64,000 bases of DNA, from NCBI GenBank assembly GCA_024516155.1, contig JAJJXM010000012.1:868001-932000 (forward strand), given 5' to 3'. A program made the position numbers and the translations under genes. The notes beneath the pieces are model-generated. The model was not told where the DNA came from. It worked only from the letters and a program-made list of their open reading frames with translations, and did no database searches. The DNA is from Pyronema omphalodes. Its lineage: Eukaryota; Ascomycota; Pezizomycetes; Pezizales; Pyronemataceae. Numbering within the stretch: the stretch's first letter is position 1; each line of letters opens with the position of its first letter. Shown here in pieces: positions 36,696 to 47,349 of the stretch.

Positions 36696-37607
36696 TTTGA
36701 TTTGATTTGATTTGATTTTCTTGAACGTTCCCAACCTTAAGGTTATGACGTATGCTACAGTCTATTTACATTTCGAGGCTCCAGCTGTTACCTTGGAGTC
36801 TCGCTGGGATCCGCCCCAGAGCGTACTTCATTTCTTGGGCCTGTTGCCACCTCTCTTCCTTCTGCTGGTTTTCATTCTCGTCGTTACATTTTGGAGCCCT
36901 GTTTGCTCTTTTCCCTCCCGGCACTCTCACTCTACCCTCTCACTTCGTTGTTCGTACCCTATCTTTGCTCTCTTCTGCTCTCCTCTGCCTTCCTATGCTC
37001 TCCTTAACTCTCCTCTTCTCTCCTCGCCTCTGCTCTTCTCTCCTCGCCTCTCCTCTTCTCTCCTCGCCTCTCCTCTTCTCTCCTCGCCTCTCCTCGCCTC
37101 TCCTCTTCTCTCCTCGCCTCTCCTCTTCTCTCCTCGCCTCTCCTCTTCTCTCCTCTTCTCTCCTCGCCTCTCCTCTTCTCTCCTCGCCTCTCCTCTTCTC
37201 TCCTCTTCTCTCCTCTTCTCTCCTCTTCTCTCCTCTTCTCTCCTCGCCTCTCCTCTTCTCTCCTCTTCTCTCCTCTTCTTTCCTCTTCTCTCCTCTTCTC
37301 TCCTCTTCTCTCCTCTTCTCTCCTCTTCTCTCCTCTTCTCTCCTCTTCTCTCCTCGCCTCTCCTCGCCTCTCCTCTTCTCTCCTCGCCTCTCCTCTTCTC
37401 TCCTCGCCTCTCCTCTACTCTCCTCGCCTCTCTACTTCAATCCTCTCTGCTCCTCTCCTCTCTTCTCCTCTTTTCTCTGCTCTATTACACTGGTCCTCTT
37501 CTTCCTCTCACTTCTTCTCTTTTGCCTTCCTTTCTCGCGCGCTACCATTTCTTGCTCTTGCTGTTCTTCGGCTCTCTATGTACATAATTATGTATCTGTC
37601 TTCAGGG
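36696..37607 (-). mobile_element. SINE-like element, copy E, enlarged by a minisatellite
   Basis: Bounded by a perfect 13-base direct repeat TTCGTCGGTACTT (36683-36695 and 37608-37620). On the element's own (minus) strand it runs: a head starting CCTGAAGACAGATACAT, AAATGGTAGCGCGCGAG, a long purine-rich minisatellite, then the common core GAGCAAACAGGGCTCC...GAACGTTCAAGAAAATC and a TCAAATCAAATCAAA tail. The target duplication encloses the minisatellite as well as the core, which shows that the purine-rich head belongs to the element. At 912 bases it is about four times the size of copy C. Confidence 0.86.
37011..37430. repeat. 10-bp minisatellite inside SINE copy E
   Basis: About 42 units of ten bases in two main variants, TCCTCTTCTC and TCCTCGCCTC. 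They alternate at both ends, giving a 20-base higher-order unit, while the middle (about 37201-37350) is nearly pure TCCTCTTCTC. The strand asymmetry is complete: one strand is all pyrimidine except the G of the second variant. Confidence 0.93.
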
Positions 37608-37955
37608 TTCGTCGGTACTTACTTCCAGTAGATGGAACGAGTAGCTTTGTAATTGCGTGGCATAAATACAAACGGTGGTTACTTATATATATGTTACCTC
37701 ACAATACTCGAGAACTGGAGCACTATAGAATTGGAGAACTAAAGAACTAAAAAACAAGAAAACAAGAGACACTACATATAAGCTGCTTCTAGTACCATCG
37801 CTATTTAAACGAGAAATGGGGAAGGATAGTGGTTTGGGTTTGTTGATGTATCCATATATATATAAGGCTGCCCAGCTTCATTTTCATTGTTTTCGCTGTT
37901 TTCGTTGTTTCCACTATCTTCACCGTGTGTTAGGTTTCAATTTTCGTCACAAGCT

Positions 37956-38162
37956 ATGGCTACTGAGTTGCTAATATATGCCGCAGTGGCTTGCACCTGG
38001 TTTTTGGTTGCCGGTTGTCTTCTTGTCTTGTTGGCTGCTGATTGCTGGCTGCTTGAGTATCACCCGCATGTCGATGCTATTGACTCTCGATACCTAACCC
38101 TCGATACCTGGCACAGCAACACAAGAGCACAACGATGTACCGAAGAAGAAGAAGATAAATAA
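37956..38162 (+). CDS. Possible 68-residue membrane peptide
   Basis: An ATG opens MATELLIYAAVACTWFLVAG and continues as a single strongly hydrophobic helix, then an acidic tail ending EEEEDK. A TATATATAAGG box lies about 100 bases upstream with a pyrimidine-rich leader, as expected of a small gene. There is no homologue I recognise and no intron, and the sequence context is low-complexity, so chance is quite possible. Confidence 0.22.
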   Translation: MATELLIYAAVACTWFLVAGCLLVLLAADCWLLEYHPHVDAIDSRYLTLDTWHSNTRAQRCTEEEEDK

Positions 38163-39324
38163 GAAAAATTAAGGCTTACAAAAATCCGTGATACTGATCT
38201 ATAGCCTATGATTTAGAAAATCTCTAATTTATGTAATTTTTGATGAATGGAATAATGAATCATGAATTATGAATTATGAATCAGGAATCAGGAAACACGA
38301 AATAAAGTTAAGGTGGGAGACTAGAAACTAGAAACTAGAAACTAGTAAGTACATAGGTAAGTTTTCATAGATCCCGTATTCGGATTAAAGATTTTGTAAC
38401 AACTAAAAACTTTGGATTTCATAGACGGAAAAAATGAAAGGACCTCCTTTTAAGAAATTCCAAGGCCTTCGTGGTTGTTTGGTGTTTAGGGGTTTAATAC
38501 TGCGTGCGTATCATGCAAGGTTTTATCTCCACATCTACATACACAGATACCCTGTATTTTCTATTTCCTCTTTTCTTTGCCCCCCTCCCCCTAAAAGAGT
38601 CAAGACCACGGCACACTATCCTGTATCTTTACGCTTGCCATAACTATCCCTCATACACATTCCCCACCCCAACAACAACTGCATTAGACACACAAACCCT
38701 GATGTTTCAACCCCAATAAACCCCATTATATAGATCATCATATCTAGCGTCACTTACCTGGTTACCTATTTCCAGGCATATCTTCTGTAGTGAGGACTCA
38801 GGATACCAAGGTATTTCATCCTACCCCCTCCCGGACTCCCCTACGCCATTTCGACAACCAAACCAAACCAAACAAAGACTCAAGAAAAGGGAGAAGGAAT
38901 TATAAGGGGTTATATACATTGCATTAAATGACACATTACGCATTACACATCAAAATTTCCACCATATCATACACAACATTTACAAATGGAGCGCTGCCTC
39001 CAAGAATAAACCCAATGTCCACAACTATCGCACGATACCAAAAACTGAAATTATGGTTTCTTTATATGTTCATATACAGTTAATTGTACTGCATTGATAG
39101 ATTCTTCGAATCCCCATATCCTCAAATTGTGGCTAGATAAGATGAGTCGGGTTGAGTCGAATCTGTTGGTTTAGTATTTCGGTATCCAGTATCCGGTATC
39201 GAGTAATGAATACATAGCTGGATATATAAATAGATGAATAGCTGAATTCATAAACGGATGCAGAAATCCAGCCAAGTAAAGTAGCTAAGCCAGGTCTTTT
39301 CACGGATCATATGAACAAATACAA

Positions 39325-39424
39325 GGTCCAAGGAAAGAAAAGGTCCAAGGAAAGAAAAGGTCCAAGGAAAGAAAAGATCCAAGGAAAGAAAAGGTCCAAG
39401 GAAAGAAAAGGTCCAAGGAGAGAA
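39325..39424. repeat. 17-bp tandem repeat, about 6 copies
   Basis: Unit GGTCCAAGGAAAGAAAA begins at 39325, 39342, 39359, 39376 (GATCC variant), 39393 and 39410. Period is exact. Confidence 0.93.
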
Positions 39425-40337
39425 ATAGCGGTTATTGGTTATGGATGGGCTATGGTTATGGTTATATATAGACACGGGACAATATCACTGATTGAGGCGG
39501 AGTCGACTGTCGATGTGGTTTATGTTTTGTGTTGGTTACCGGGTACCGGGTACCAGGTTTTCTGCAGTTGCGGTTGCGGCTGGAGATGGGGGGCTGTATC
39601 ATGTACTATGTACTGTAGGGATGTGTAGGGTAGGGTTGTTGCTAGGTCTGGCTGTGGATTTTTGTTGTATGTAGGAGATGCTGTATCGGTTGGATGGTAC
39701 CTGGTAGCATGGATACATGTATATATATAAAGTATCACTAGTTGTACATAGCTTTCCCACCTATCACCTATCAGAGTTCTTGTAAGATATCTTACATAGA
39801 CAAGACATAAGCGCCAACATCCACCCCCTCATTCCCAAATTGCAATACATAACACGACTTTCAAAACCATTTCCTACAGTCATCAACACCATCTTCTATA
39901 ATCACCACCATGAAATCCCTGCCCTACAGCCATCAACATTAACTCCCTACGCTACCCTACCCTACCCACAGCACAAGATCCCACATCTTCATATCTCAGC
40001 ACTCGAGACTTCGCCATATCCAATCCTGCTGAGAAATCTTGTATTGCACTATAACGCAGTAGACGTGATTCGTTATCAGCTTTCAGTTTTCAGTCATAAT
40101 TAATCAGTCATCATGATTGATGATCGATATGAGCGCTGCTTCGTATATATACATATATACATGCTGCCTTTACAGTCATTAGTCGCGTAGGTATTTCATT
40201 GTCGATCACGGGCGGCGTCGGAATATACACCATACACCATAGTATCTACTGGCTGCGTCGCCCCTATGTATGTATGTACTACTGCGCTTATATGTACATA
40301 CTAACCCCCCTCCTACTACCGCACTTTTACATACTAA

Positions 40338-40364
40338 CCCCCCCCCCCCCCCCCCCCCCCCCCC
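40338..40364. repeat. C27 homopolymer
   Basis: Twenty-seven C residues; the preceding ACATACTAACCCCCC motif also occurs once 37 bases upstream with a short C run, so the tract may have grown from a small duplication. Confidence 0.9.
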
Positions 40365-41868
40365 AATCCGCCCCGCAGAGCAACATATCATGTCATAATG
40401 TTATAACAGCACACGCCCGGTTCAGGATGCCAACTTTGACATTGACAGCTGCTTGTACCTGCATGTGCATGTGCTTGTAGCCGGGTGCGGGTGCGGGTAG
40501 CCCCTGGACTTAGGCTTTAGCTAATTAGGGTTGTATGGATGTATGTAAGTAAAGAAAGCTGTAGGACAGGAGGATAGGAGGAGAAGAAATTTACATGTAC
40601 GAGGGCTGAGGGTATATGCAATTCGTTTTCTGTAACTGGGGGTTTGATAAAGTTATTTACACAGGGGTTGCAGAGGTGTTGCAGAGGTGTTGTTACACTA
40701 TACGAGATGAGATGATATTGATATTTTCGAGCTGCATGCTGCGCGAATGGCTGCTCGTGAGTTGTGTGTAACCTACAGCGAGCGGTTGAAAGGTGTTAAA
40801 GGTCGCCTAGAGTTCCGGTGTCTTGGCCGCACTTAGGGCTTACGTGACTGGCACGTGGAGATGGAGTTTCTACATTTGGTATATCTCCCTCTGTAAACGT
40901 GTGGGGAGCCAGATCACGCTCTCAATGAATACACTCTTCCACCTCCACCTTTCTCTCGCAGTCCCGTTTCACAAAAGGTGAGATTCTTTTTTTTTTTTGT
41001 GTACCTGCATGATGTACAAGTATCGCTTCTGATTAGAATATGTTCCAGTAACCACCATGCCAACATGTCAAATGTGCCTCCTGTCCCTCCTCGGTTATTA
41101 ACGAATCATAATTTAATCCGGATGCCGCCGCTGCGCACTGAAATTAACGTCATGTGCACCTAACCTATGTTATGTCCATACATACTTCTGCGGTTCTGCC
41201 CCGTCTTACATCCTCATCCTCATCCTTCGCTCCCTCTAACTTTATTGGCTATTCAATGTTTTTAATTCCTTTGCGCTTCGTTTAATCCCCCTTGTACTTC
41301 GTTTAACTTTAACCCCCTCCTGCTTACCCCCCTTCTGCCTACCCCCCTCTCGCCTCACCTCATCCCCCTCGTGTTCTTCAGCTTCACACTTTCCCAGGCC
41401 CGGCTCGTGTTCTCCAAAAAACAGTGTAATCCAAACAAAGCTAGAACATCAACAGCCGTAGGTAGCAGCAGTATTAGTACATAGCAGTAGTACTACCCTA
41501 CCGATCGCAGCGCGCAAGGGGGCCCCACGTCGCATGCACCGCACGCCAAAGTCGCGGTCGTATTTCCATACTAGCCCTGTAGGGTACGCCTGTCTCATCT
41601 CTTGGGGGAAAAAAGGGATACAGTACATAAAGAAGCAACCCCTTTCTGATCTGTTCCGTAACCCTGCTTCTTCCTTCCGAAAAACATTTCACACTCTTTA
41701 TTACTTTACCAGTCGACAGACCAAGCAGACAGCAGGAGTTTATTTTTTTGTTTTACCGGTTGAACAAAAAATAATCATTTTCTTCATCATCATCTTCATC
41801 GTTGAGAAATAATAAAGATTTTTCTTTTTGGAAATTCATCAATCAATCATTCAATCAATCAATCAGTC

Positions 41869-42763
41869 ATGCGTTTCTTCGCCCTTCTTCCTATCTTCGC
41901 GGCTTTAGCCAGTGCTACTGCTACCGCCACCGCCCCTCAGGAGCCCGTCGTCAGTGGAGAGTAAGTTGTTTTCCCTTCTACAGCAGTTTGTTTATACTTT
42001 ATTACTAACGATTACTTTTTACAGTTCCAGCGTTAAAGCCAGCGCGGATAACTCAGTTAGCAGCACCAGCGGATCCAGCAGCGACAATTTTAGCAGCGGC
42101 AGCGGCAGCAGCAGCAGTGATAGCAGCATCAGCAGCGACAGTGGCAGCAGTATCAGCAGCGACAGCGGCAGCAGCAGCGGTAGCATCAACGCGCACTCCA
42201 GCAGCAGCGGCAGTGTTAGCAGCGACAAGAGCAGCGACAAGAGCAGCAGTGGTAGCAGCAGCAGCAGCAGCAGTGACAACAACCTCAACAGTCTCGCAGG
42301 AATCGGACAATACGAGTCGATGCCAGGAGTATCAGCACTTATGGCCGCATACAGTAAATACACCACAGCCTCTGGTTTCAGCGCTTTCCAATCCGGAATG
42401 ATGGATGTTGCTCTCGGATATGCAGCCACTGGAATCACCGCTTTCCCTTCTGCTACTGATCCCGCTGTTCTTGCTACTGATCCTGCTATGCTTTCTCTCG
42501 TCTCTGGTATCCAGGGTGCTGTTTCGAAATACGTCGCTACCCAAACGTACCTTGCCTCAGACGTGAAATCCTCGTTGGCCGCAGACCTTAGTAAAGCCGC
42601 AAAGTCGGCAAACCTAATCGGACCCACTAAGACGGGATCTGCAGGACCTGATGGAACTGGAATTGCGGTCCAAGAAACAGCTGGTGGTGCGGTTCATAAA
42701 GTTGAGGTGATGGGAATGGGAGCGGTAATTGCAGCGGGTATCATTGGAGTTATGATGATGTAG
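41869..42763 (+). CDS. Ser-rich secreted protein, probably GPI-anchored
   Basis: Exons 41869-41960 and 42025-42763; the 64-base intron (GTAAGT, branch TACTAAC, ACAG) splits an Asp codon. The 276-residue product has a signal peptide (MRFFALLPIFAALASATA), then about 90 residues made nearly all of Ser, Gly, Asp and Asn in SSDSGSS-type repeats, a folded-looking middle (about 120-240) with TDPAVLATDPAMLSLVSGIQ, and a hydrophobic C-terminal end (MGAVIAAGIIGVMMM) preceded by small residues, as for GPI attachment. It should be an O-glycosylated cell-wall or surface protein. The Ser repeats are coded by AGC and would be prone to length change. The family is not recognised. Confidence 0.85.
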
Positions 42764-44917
42764 GTTTGTGTGCTTTTAATAATGCTTTTTGTTTGGGAAA
42801 TTTTTTTTACAAAGGGTTGTTTTGGATTATGTTGATTGTAATGATGCTGTCTCGTTTTTTTTTTTGAAATCGTCTTTTTTTTTGCCTTATTTTTTACGCC
42901 TTGCCTTGCCTTGTCTGGTCTTTCGCGCCTGCCTTTGATTTCGGAATCTCTCTCTCTTCTCTCTCTCTTTCTTTTTGTTGGAATGAGCTTTGATGCAGTG
43001 TGGAGTTCGTTCTGGCATCTGCACATAACTGCATGGTGTCGCTTCATAGCCCGGCCTAGTGGGTTGCATAGGATAGGGGACAGGGGTCTGTGCGGGAGCT
43101 AGTTCACTAGTACCGTTCCAGCTGCGCACGAAAGGCACGAAGGGCACGAAGGGGATGAAGGGGACGAAAGGTGCGAAAGGCAGGAAGGTGCGAAAGGCGG
43201 GAGGGTGCGAAAAGACAAAAGGTACGAAAGACTCGACAGGCAAGGCACAAACCCACCTCTCAAACAACTGAAAACCCAAAAACCCAAAACCCGAAATACA
43301 AAAAAATGCCAAATCTAAGCGAAAGAAAGAAGGAAGGGGGTTCTTGTCTTGTATTTGATGTGATGCGATGGTTGTTTTAGTCTAAATTTTCTGTTCCTGT
43401 TGTTGTTGCTTTTAACCCCTGAAGTTCGTTTGATGTATGAGTTAACAGAACTATTCTCATGAAAATGTTTCTTTGTATTTTTGTAAATAAATTTCTTTTC
43501 CCTGGTCTTGGTGTGATCACTGCGATGAAAATTGGGAGATTTGTCTATAGTCGACTGTATCTATCTATCTATCCTACCTATCTATTCCCGGTACATTTCA
43601 AAGTATTTCATATCGGAGTATTTCAAATCGATATCGATACCTACGTACGATACTGTACAGCTATCATATCGATACCTACATATCATATCATAGCCGAAGC
43701 ATCTCGAAAATGTCGGTTTATGTAATATTGCACCGTTGTACTGTTGCATGAGTACTGTATACATATACACGGTACTTACGACCTGCCTATGTATGCAACC
43801 ATATTTGCAACGCAGAAACAGATCCATCAGCTTATATGGTGGTGTGTAGGATCGATTTAATTATGTGTTTTTGGTAAGGTTTCGACTCCACCATAGATCT
43901 TTAGGAGCAAGTATCTGGGGGGAAGAATATGTAATAAGTATCGGAAGTGATTCATGGGATGTACATAAATAGGCGTTTTTGATGGTTTCCGGGGATGGGA
44001 TGGGATGGGATGGGATGGGATGATGGGATGATTGTTTGATTGATGGAAAGACGAGGGGAGCGAGGGGGAGAAGTACTTATGTATGTACTTTGCAAAGCAG
44101 CAAAGAAGTGAAGCAGTGCAGCAGTGAAGCATCGAAGTAGCGGAGTAGCAAAGTAGTAAACTAGTAGACTAGCCAATCAACGAAAAGCACCACTAAAACC
44201 AGTGTTAAATAACCGACGAAATCAAAACCCCCCAAGATTAAAACTTAAGACTATATCCGGAGACTAGCTTAAGTAGTTATATCTCAACCCGGTTAATTTC
44301 GAAAATTCACAAACACAACTGCAGACCGTGATCTTGCGTTAACTAGGTGAGTAAGGTTCATTGAAAATAATACAGTATAGCTCTACTTGAATCGGTATCA
44401 AGTCCGAGGTTTGATGCTTATGAAGGTAGTTAGGTAAGTAGGTAGATAGGTAGGGAGAAATAATTAGATGTACTATTGATGGATAGCATAACTCGCGCGT
44501 GACCGGCGCTGTTAGATACTTTGTGAATGGCGTTATCTATCTATATATGAACAGATGGGTTTTATTCTATGTCATCGTAACGATTACATGCATAAAAGTC
44601 GGTTAACCATACCATTATCAAACAACCGCACTGAAAAACTACCCAGGCACGAGTACATATAGGGCTGATTAATTCCACAGATATCCTTCATGCATCACTA
44701 TATATAATAATCCCATCCCCAGATTCCAGGTATCAAATCTTCATCCATAATACATAATACCGTGCAATCAACCCATTTCTTCACTACTCTTACTTTCTGT
44801 CAAGATATCCATAACTCTTCCCAGCAATCAACGGGCTCCGGGCCTAGGAATAAAAACCAATGCTCACTTGGATGGATTCATAAATACTTCCTCAACACAA
44901 CTAAACCTCAAGAAGCA
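42764..44917. other. Gene-free stretch with short repeats
   Basis: Contains poly-T tracts, GAAAGGC(A/G)CGAAGG-type repeats (43130-43230), CAAAAACCC runs, GGGAT pentamers (43992-44030) and GCAGTGAAGCA repeats near 44105-44160. No gene seen. Confidence 0.6.
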
Positions 44918-45070
44918 ATGGATTGGATCGGATTATGCGTATTAGTTTCTGTAGTATTAGCAATTCTTTATTTCATTTTGTGTTTTTCTGAAAAAAGCAT
45001 CAGGGCTATCTATTTCGCCCTTGATGCCGCTTGTTGTCTTCGCAATGTTCTTAACGAGCAGCTGATTTGA
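44918..45070 (+). CDS. Possible 50-residue membrane peptide
   Basis: An ATG opens MDWIGLCVLVSVVLAILYF and forms one hydrophobic helix followed by KSIRAIYFALDAACCLR and a stop. A TATATATAAT box lies about 220 bases upstream. There is no recognisable homologue. It is kept because helix and tail look like a real small membrane protein, but it could be chance. Confidence 0.25.
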   Translation: MDWIGLCVLVSVVLAILYFILCFSEKSIRAIYFALDAACCLRNVLNEQLI

Positions 45071-45326
45071 TGCATTTAATCACTTACAGGTCCTAGTGGG
45101 GTAAGACACAGCGAAAAGAAGTAGGAGTATTGCATAGGAAGGGAATAAGAGATTATGGTTGGTTTGTTTGCTGTGGGTATAGAGGTAGTGTTGTGATTTG
45201 CTGTTGGTTACGAATGCTGGGATATAATATGTGAGACTTTATTTTTTGCCAAGTTAAAATTCCTGTCGCTTGACAAAACATCACTATTGTTTTTTCTTAT
45301 AGTATATTATGGGCATCTAGTATCAG

Positions 45327-45441
45327 CTACGGTCATAGAATCATGAATACAACGCATCCCGTCCGCTCTGCGCTATTTAAGCATGATATCGTCCGGCTAG
45401 TACTGTCGTGGGTGACCAGACGGGAATCCCGGATACTGTAG
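45327..45441 (+). rRNA. 5S rRNA gene, divergent
   Basis: Ends CTACGGT and ACTGTAG pair as helix I. Conserved blocks are present: CCCGTCCGCTC, TTTAAGC, CCGGCTAGTACTG, GTGGGTGACCA and GGGAATCCCGG. Helix II (GAATCATG with CATGATATC, one bulged A) and helix IV (GTC-G-TGG-GTGA-CCA-GAC) both fold, although they differ from the fungal consensus as I remember it (GTGTGG/CCACAC and GTG/CAC). A TTTTG T-run follows as a Pol III terminator. Like other filamentous ascomycetes, this genome has dispersed 5S genes. Ends are good to a few bases. Confidence 0.82.
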
Positions 45442-46000
45442 TTTTGTTTTGCTCTGTACTTTTGTTATGCCTGTTTGGACTTGTTGTGCGGTGTTTTTGT
45501 TTTGGTCATCGGCTACGGTAGATATGATTGCACATAGTAACGTAGGGACTGTGTATGATATTTCGTAATTGCACCGCACCTGCCATCAACGACCACTTAT
45601 GCTATGCTCTATCCTAGCTATCCGCCTCATCTAGCTTAGCTTAGCTAGCTTATCCCAAAGCTCCAGTGCGCTGTGCTGGCAACACCCCGCTCCTCATCAT
45701 ATTCTCATCTTCATCTTCATCTTCATCTTTGTCTCCATCAGCTATCTTTGCAATCTCTCTCCTTTTTTCCGCCATAAAACCGTATCTTACGCTTTAACCG
45801 TCGCTTTCGCCAGCACCATCGCCGCCATCGCCGCCATCGCCACCCTTTGCCGCCGCCGATCCCTGCGAGCGGAACAGTGTTCATACCGCTGATGCTGAGC
45901 TGCTATCTACCGATTATAGGGTCTTTGTGGATACCCTCTGTATCGCTATTACAGTTGGATATGGCGGTGTGAGGGTGGGGCGGCTGCGTAATGGCTGTAT

Positions 46001-46050
46001 GGAGCGGTATGGAGCGGTATGGAGCGGTATGGAGCGGTATGGAGCGGTAT
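46001..46050. repeat. 10-bp tandem repeat, 5 copies
   Basis: Five perfect copies of GGAGCGGTAT. A (CTTCAT)n run lies upstream near 45705-45730 and GCCATCGCC repeats near 45820. From 45071 to 49142 there are no protein genes, only the RNA genes listed. Confidence 0.93.
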
Positions 46051-46257
46051 GTAGGGGTATGATTATGGGATGACTACACTAACACTGACACTGACACCGA
46101 CACTACCCCGTCCCTCACAGGCACCCGCCATCGACACCGCCCCGTCTCCGCAAACCCCCGCCAGGTCTGCAACACCAGAGTCAACCGCCAACTGCTGGAG
46201 GTAACAAGCAAAAGTCCAAAGATTGTATAGCCCAAAGTAAACGCTTGGATATATCAA

Positions 46258-46330
46258 GCCTCGCTAGCTCAATCGGTAGAGCGTCAGACTCTTAATCTGA
46301 AGGTTGCGGGTTCGACCCCCGCGTGGGGCT
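46258..46330 (+). tRNA. tRNA-Lys (anticodon CTT)
   Basis: 73 bases. Acceptor GCCTCGC pairs with GTGGGGC (two G-U pairs), D arm TAGCTCAATCGGTAGAGC, anticodon stem-loop CAGACTCTTAATCTG with CTT at the anticodon position, T arm GCGGGTTCGACCCCCGC. No intron. A TTTTT terminator follows within a few bases. Confidence 0.95.
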
Positions 46331-47029
46331 TGCTTTTTGCATCTTCACCGCAATTCCTGATTGATGTTGGAACTATTTTGCCATTGGGGTGATTTTTTGC
46401 TGCGGTGTGAATATAGTTCAGAGATCATATCATAGTACAGTCGTATACCTGGAGTGCATACGGTACACCACATACCATTTAAGCATCGCATCATAACCAA
46501 ACCTGCAGACGTTTCCAGGAAAGACTGTGAATCTGAAGGCCCTGTTGTAAGAAATTACATACCATAATAATCGCTGAAATATACCCGGTGGATTATGCTA
46601 GCCGTTTGTACTGGTCTTTGTAGTTGTACATATGAGGGTATGGTTATGATTTTGGCGGGTAAGGGAATGTGGGAGGAGGAAAAATCAAAATTTGTATCTA
46701 AGGCCTAACAGATTTTGGAACAGGAAGGGGGTTAAGGGATTATTTGTACATATCAATGACGAGTTTCGGATGCATTATGATAAGGTAATGATAAAGAAAT
46801 TGCTACCTGAAGTCACCACTGCTGAGAACTAGAATGGGGACTTTATGTTATTGCTTGTCCATTATTAAATGCCGTATATAAGAGTGAACAAAAGTTACGT
46901 AGATAATCTTGCCGTCACAGCTTTTTTTATGTACTCGTACTAGCCACCATCGTGAGGCACGTGTATCAGCTACTGAGAAAAAAAAAGTGATCACATCTCT
47001 TTGCGTGAAATAGACATGCATATCAAAAA
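46331..47029. other. Spacer between tRNA genes
   Basis: No gene seen. Near 46943-46961 lies GCCACCATCGTGAGGCACG, a partial match to the right arm of the hairpin at 35215. Confidence 0.5.
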
Positions 47030-47109
47030 TGATTCAGCCGGGATTCGAACCCGGGTCGAGCGCAGAATGCGGATGGCAAGCGCTCATGATACCCCTACAC
47101 TACTGAATC
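47030..47109 (-). tRNA. tRNA-Gly (anticodon GCC) with a short intron
   Basis: Read on the minus strand: acceptor GATTCAG/CTGAATC with discriminator A, D arm GTGTAGGGGTATCAT, anticodon stem AGCGC/GCGCT with loop TTGCCA, and T arm CCGGGTTCGAATCCCGG. Between position 37 and the 3' half of the anticodon stem there are about nine extra bases (TCCGCATTC), in the canonical intron place. A T5 run follows on the minus strand. Confidence 0.93.
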
Positions 47110-47330
47110 TCTTACTGTGGGTAAAGGCAGTTCAACAATATTATAATAATAAACAAAGCAAAGATGAGGCGCTTCTGGAACGAGAGGAGGTCTTTTTTCA
47201 CAGCTGTCTGGCAAACTATTGGTGAGTATCTGTAGTAAAACCTCGTCTATGAAGTAGCCACTATATATCGTTGGGGATCGCAGATTGTGAGTTACTTGGG
47301 AGGAAGGCGAGGGTGTTTTTCTCTTGGGAG

Positions 47331-47349
47331 GGGGGGGGGGGGGGGGGGG
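47331..47349. repeat. G19 homopolymer
   Basis: Nineteen G residues preceded by GGGA. From 47350 to 49142 no gene is recognised; a TTG-initiated frame at 48270-48680 has no coding bias. Confidence 0.88.

Larger units (their letters stand above)
37621..41868. other. Mostly gene-free region
   Basis: Holds GAATTATGAATCAG repeats near 38260-38290, ACTAGAAACTAGAA repeats (38321-38345), a 17-bp tandem repeat, C27 at 40338 and pyrimidine-rich sequence before the Ser-rich protein gene. One weak small-protein candidate is listed separately. Confidence 0.55.

Noticed and set aside
36712..37750. Two long + strand frames of 291 and 332 codons rich in Leu and Ser
   Set aside because: They are translations of the SINE core plus the 10-bp pyrimidine minisatellite; the unit has no stop in these frames.
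42019..42627. 202-codon minus-strand frame rich in Leu
   Set aside because: Antisense of the AGC-coded Ser repeats of the secreted protein gene.
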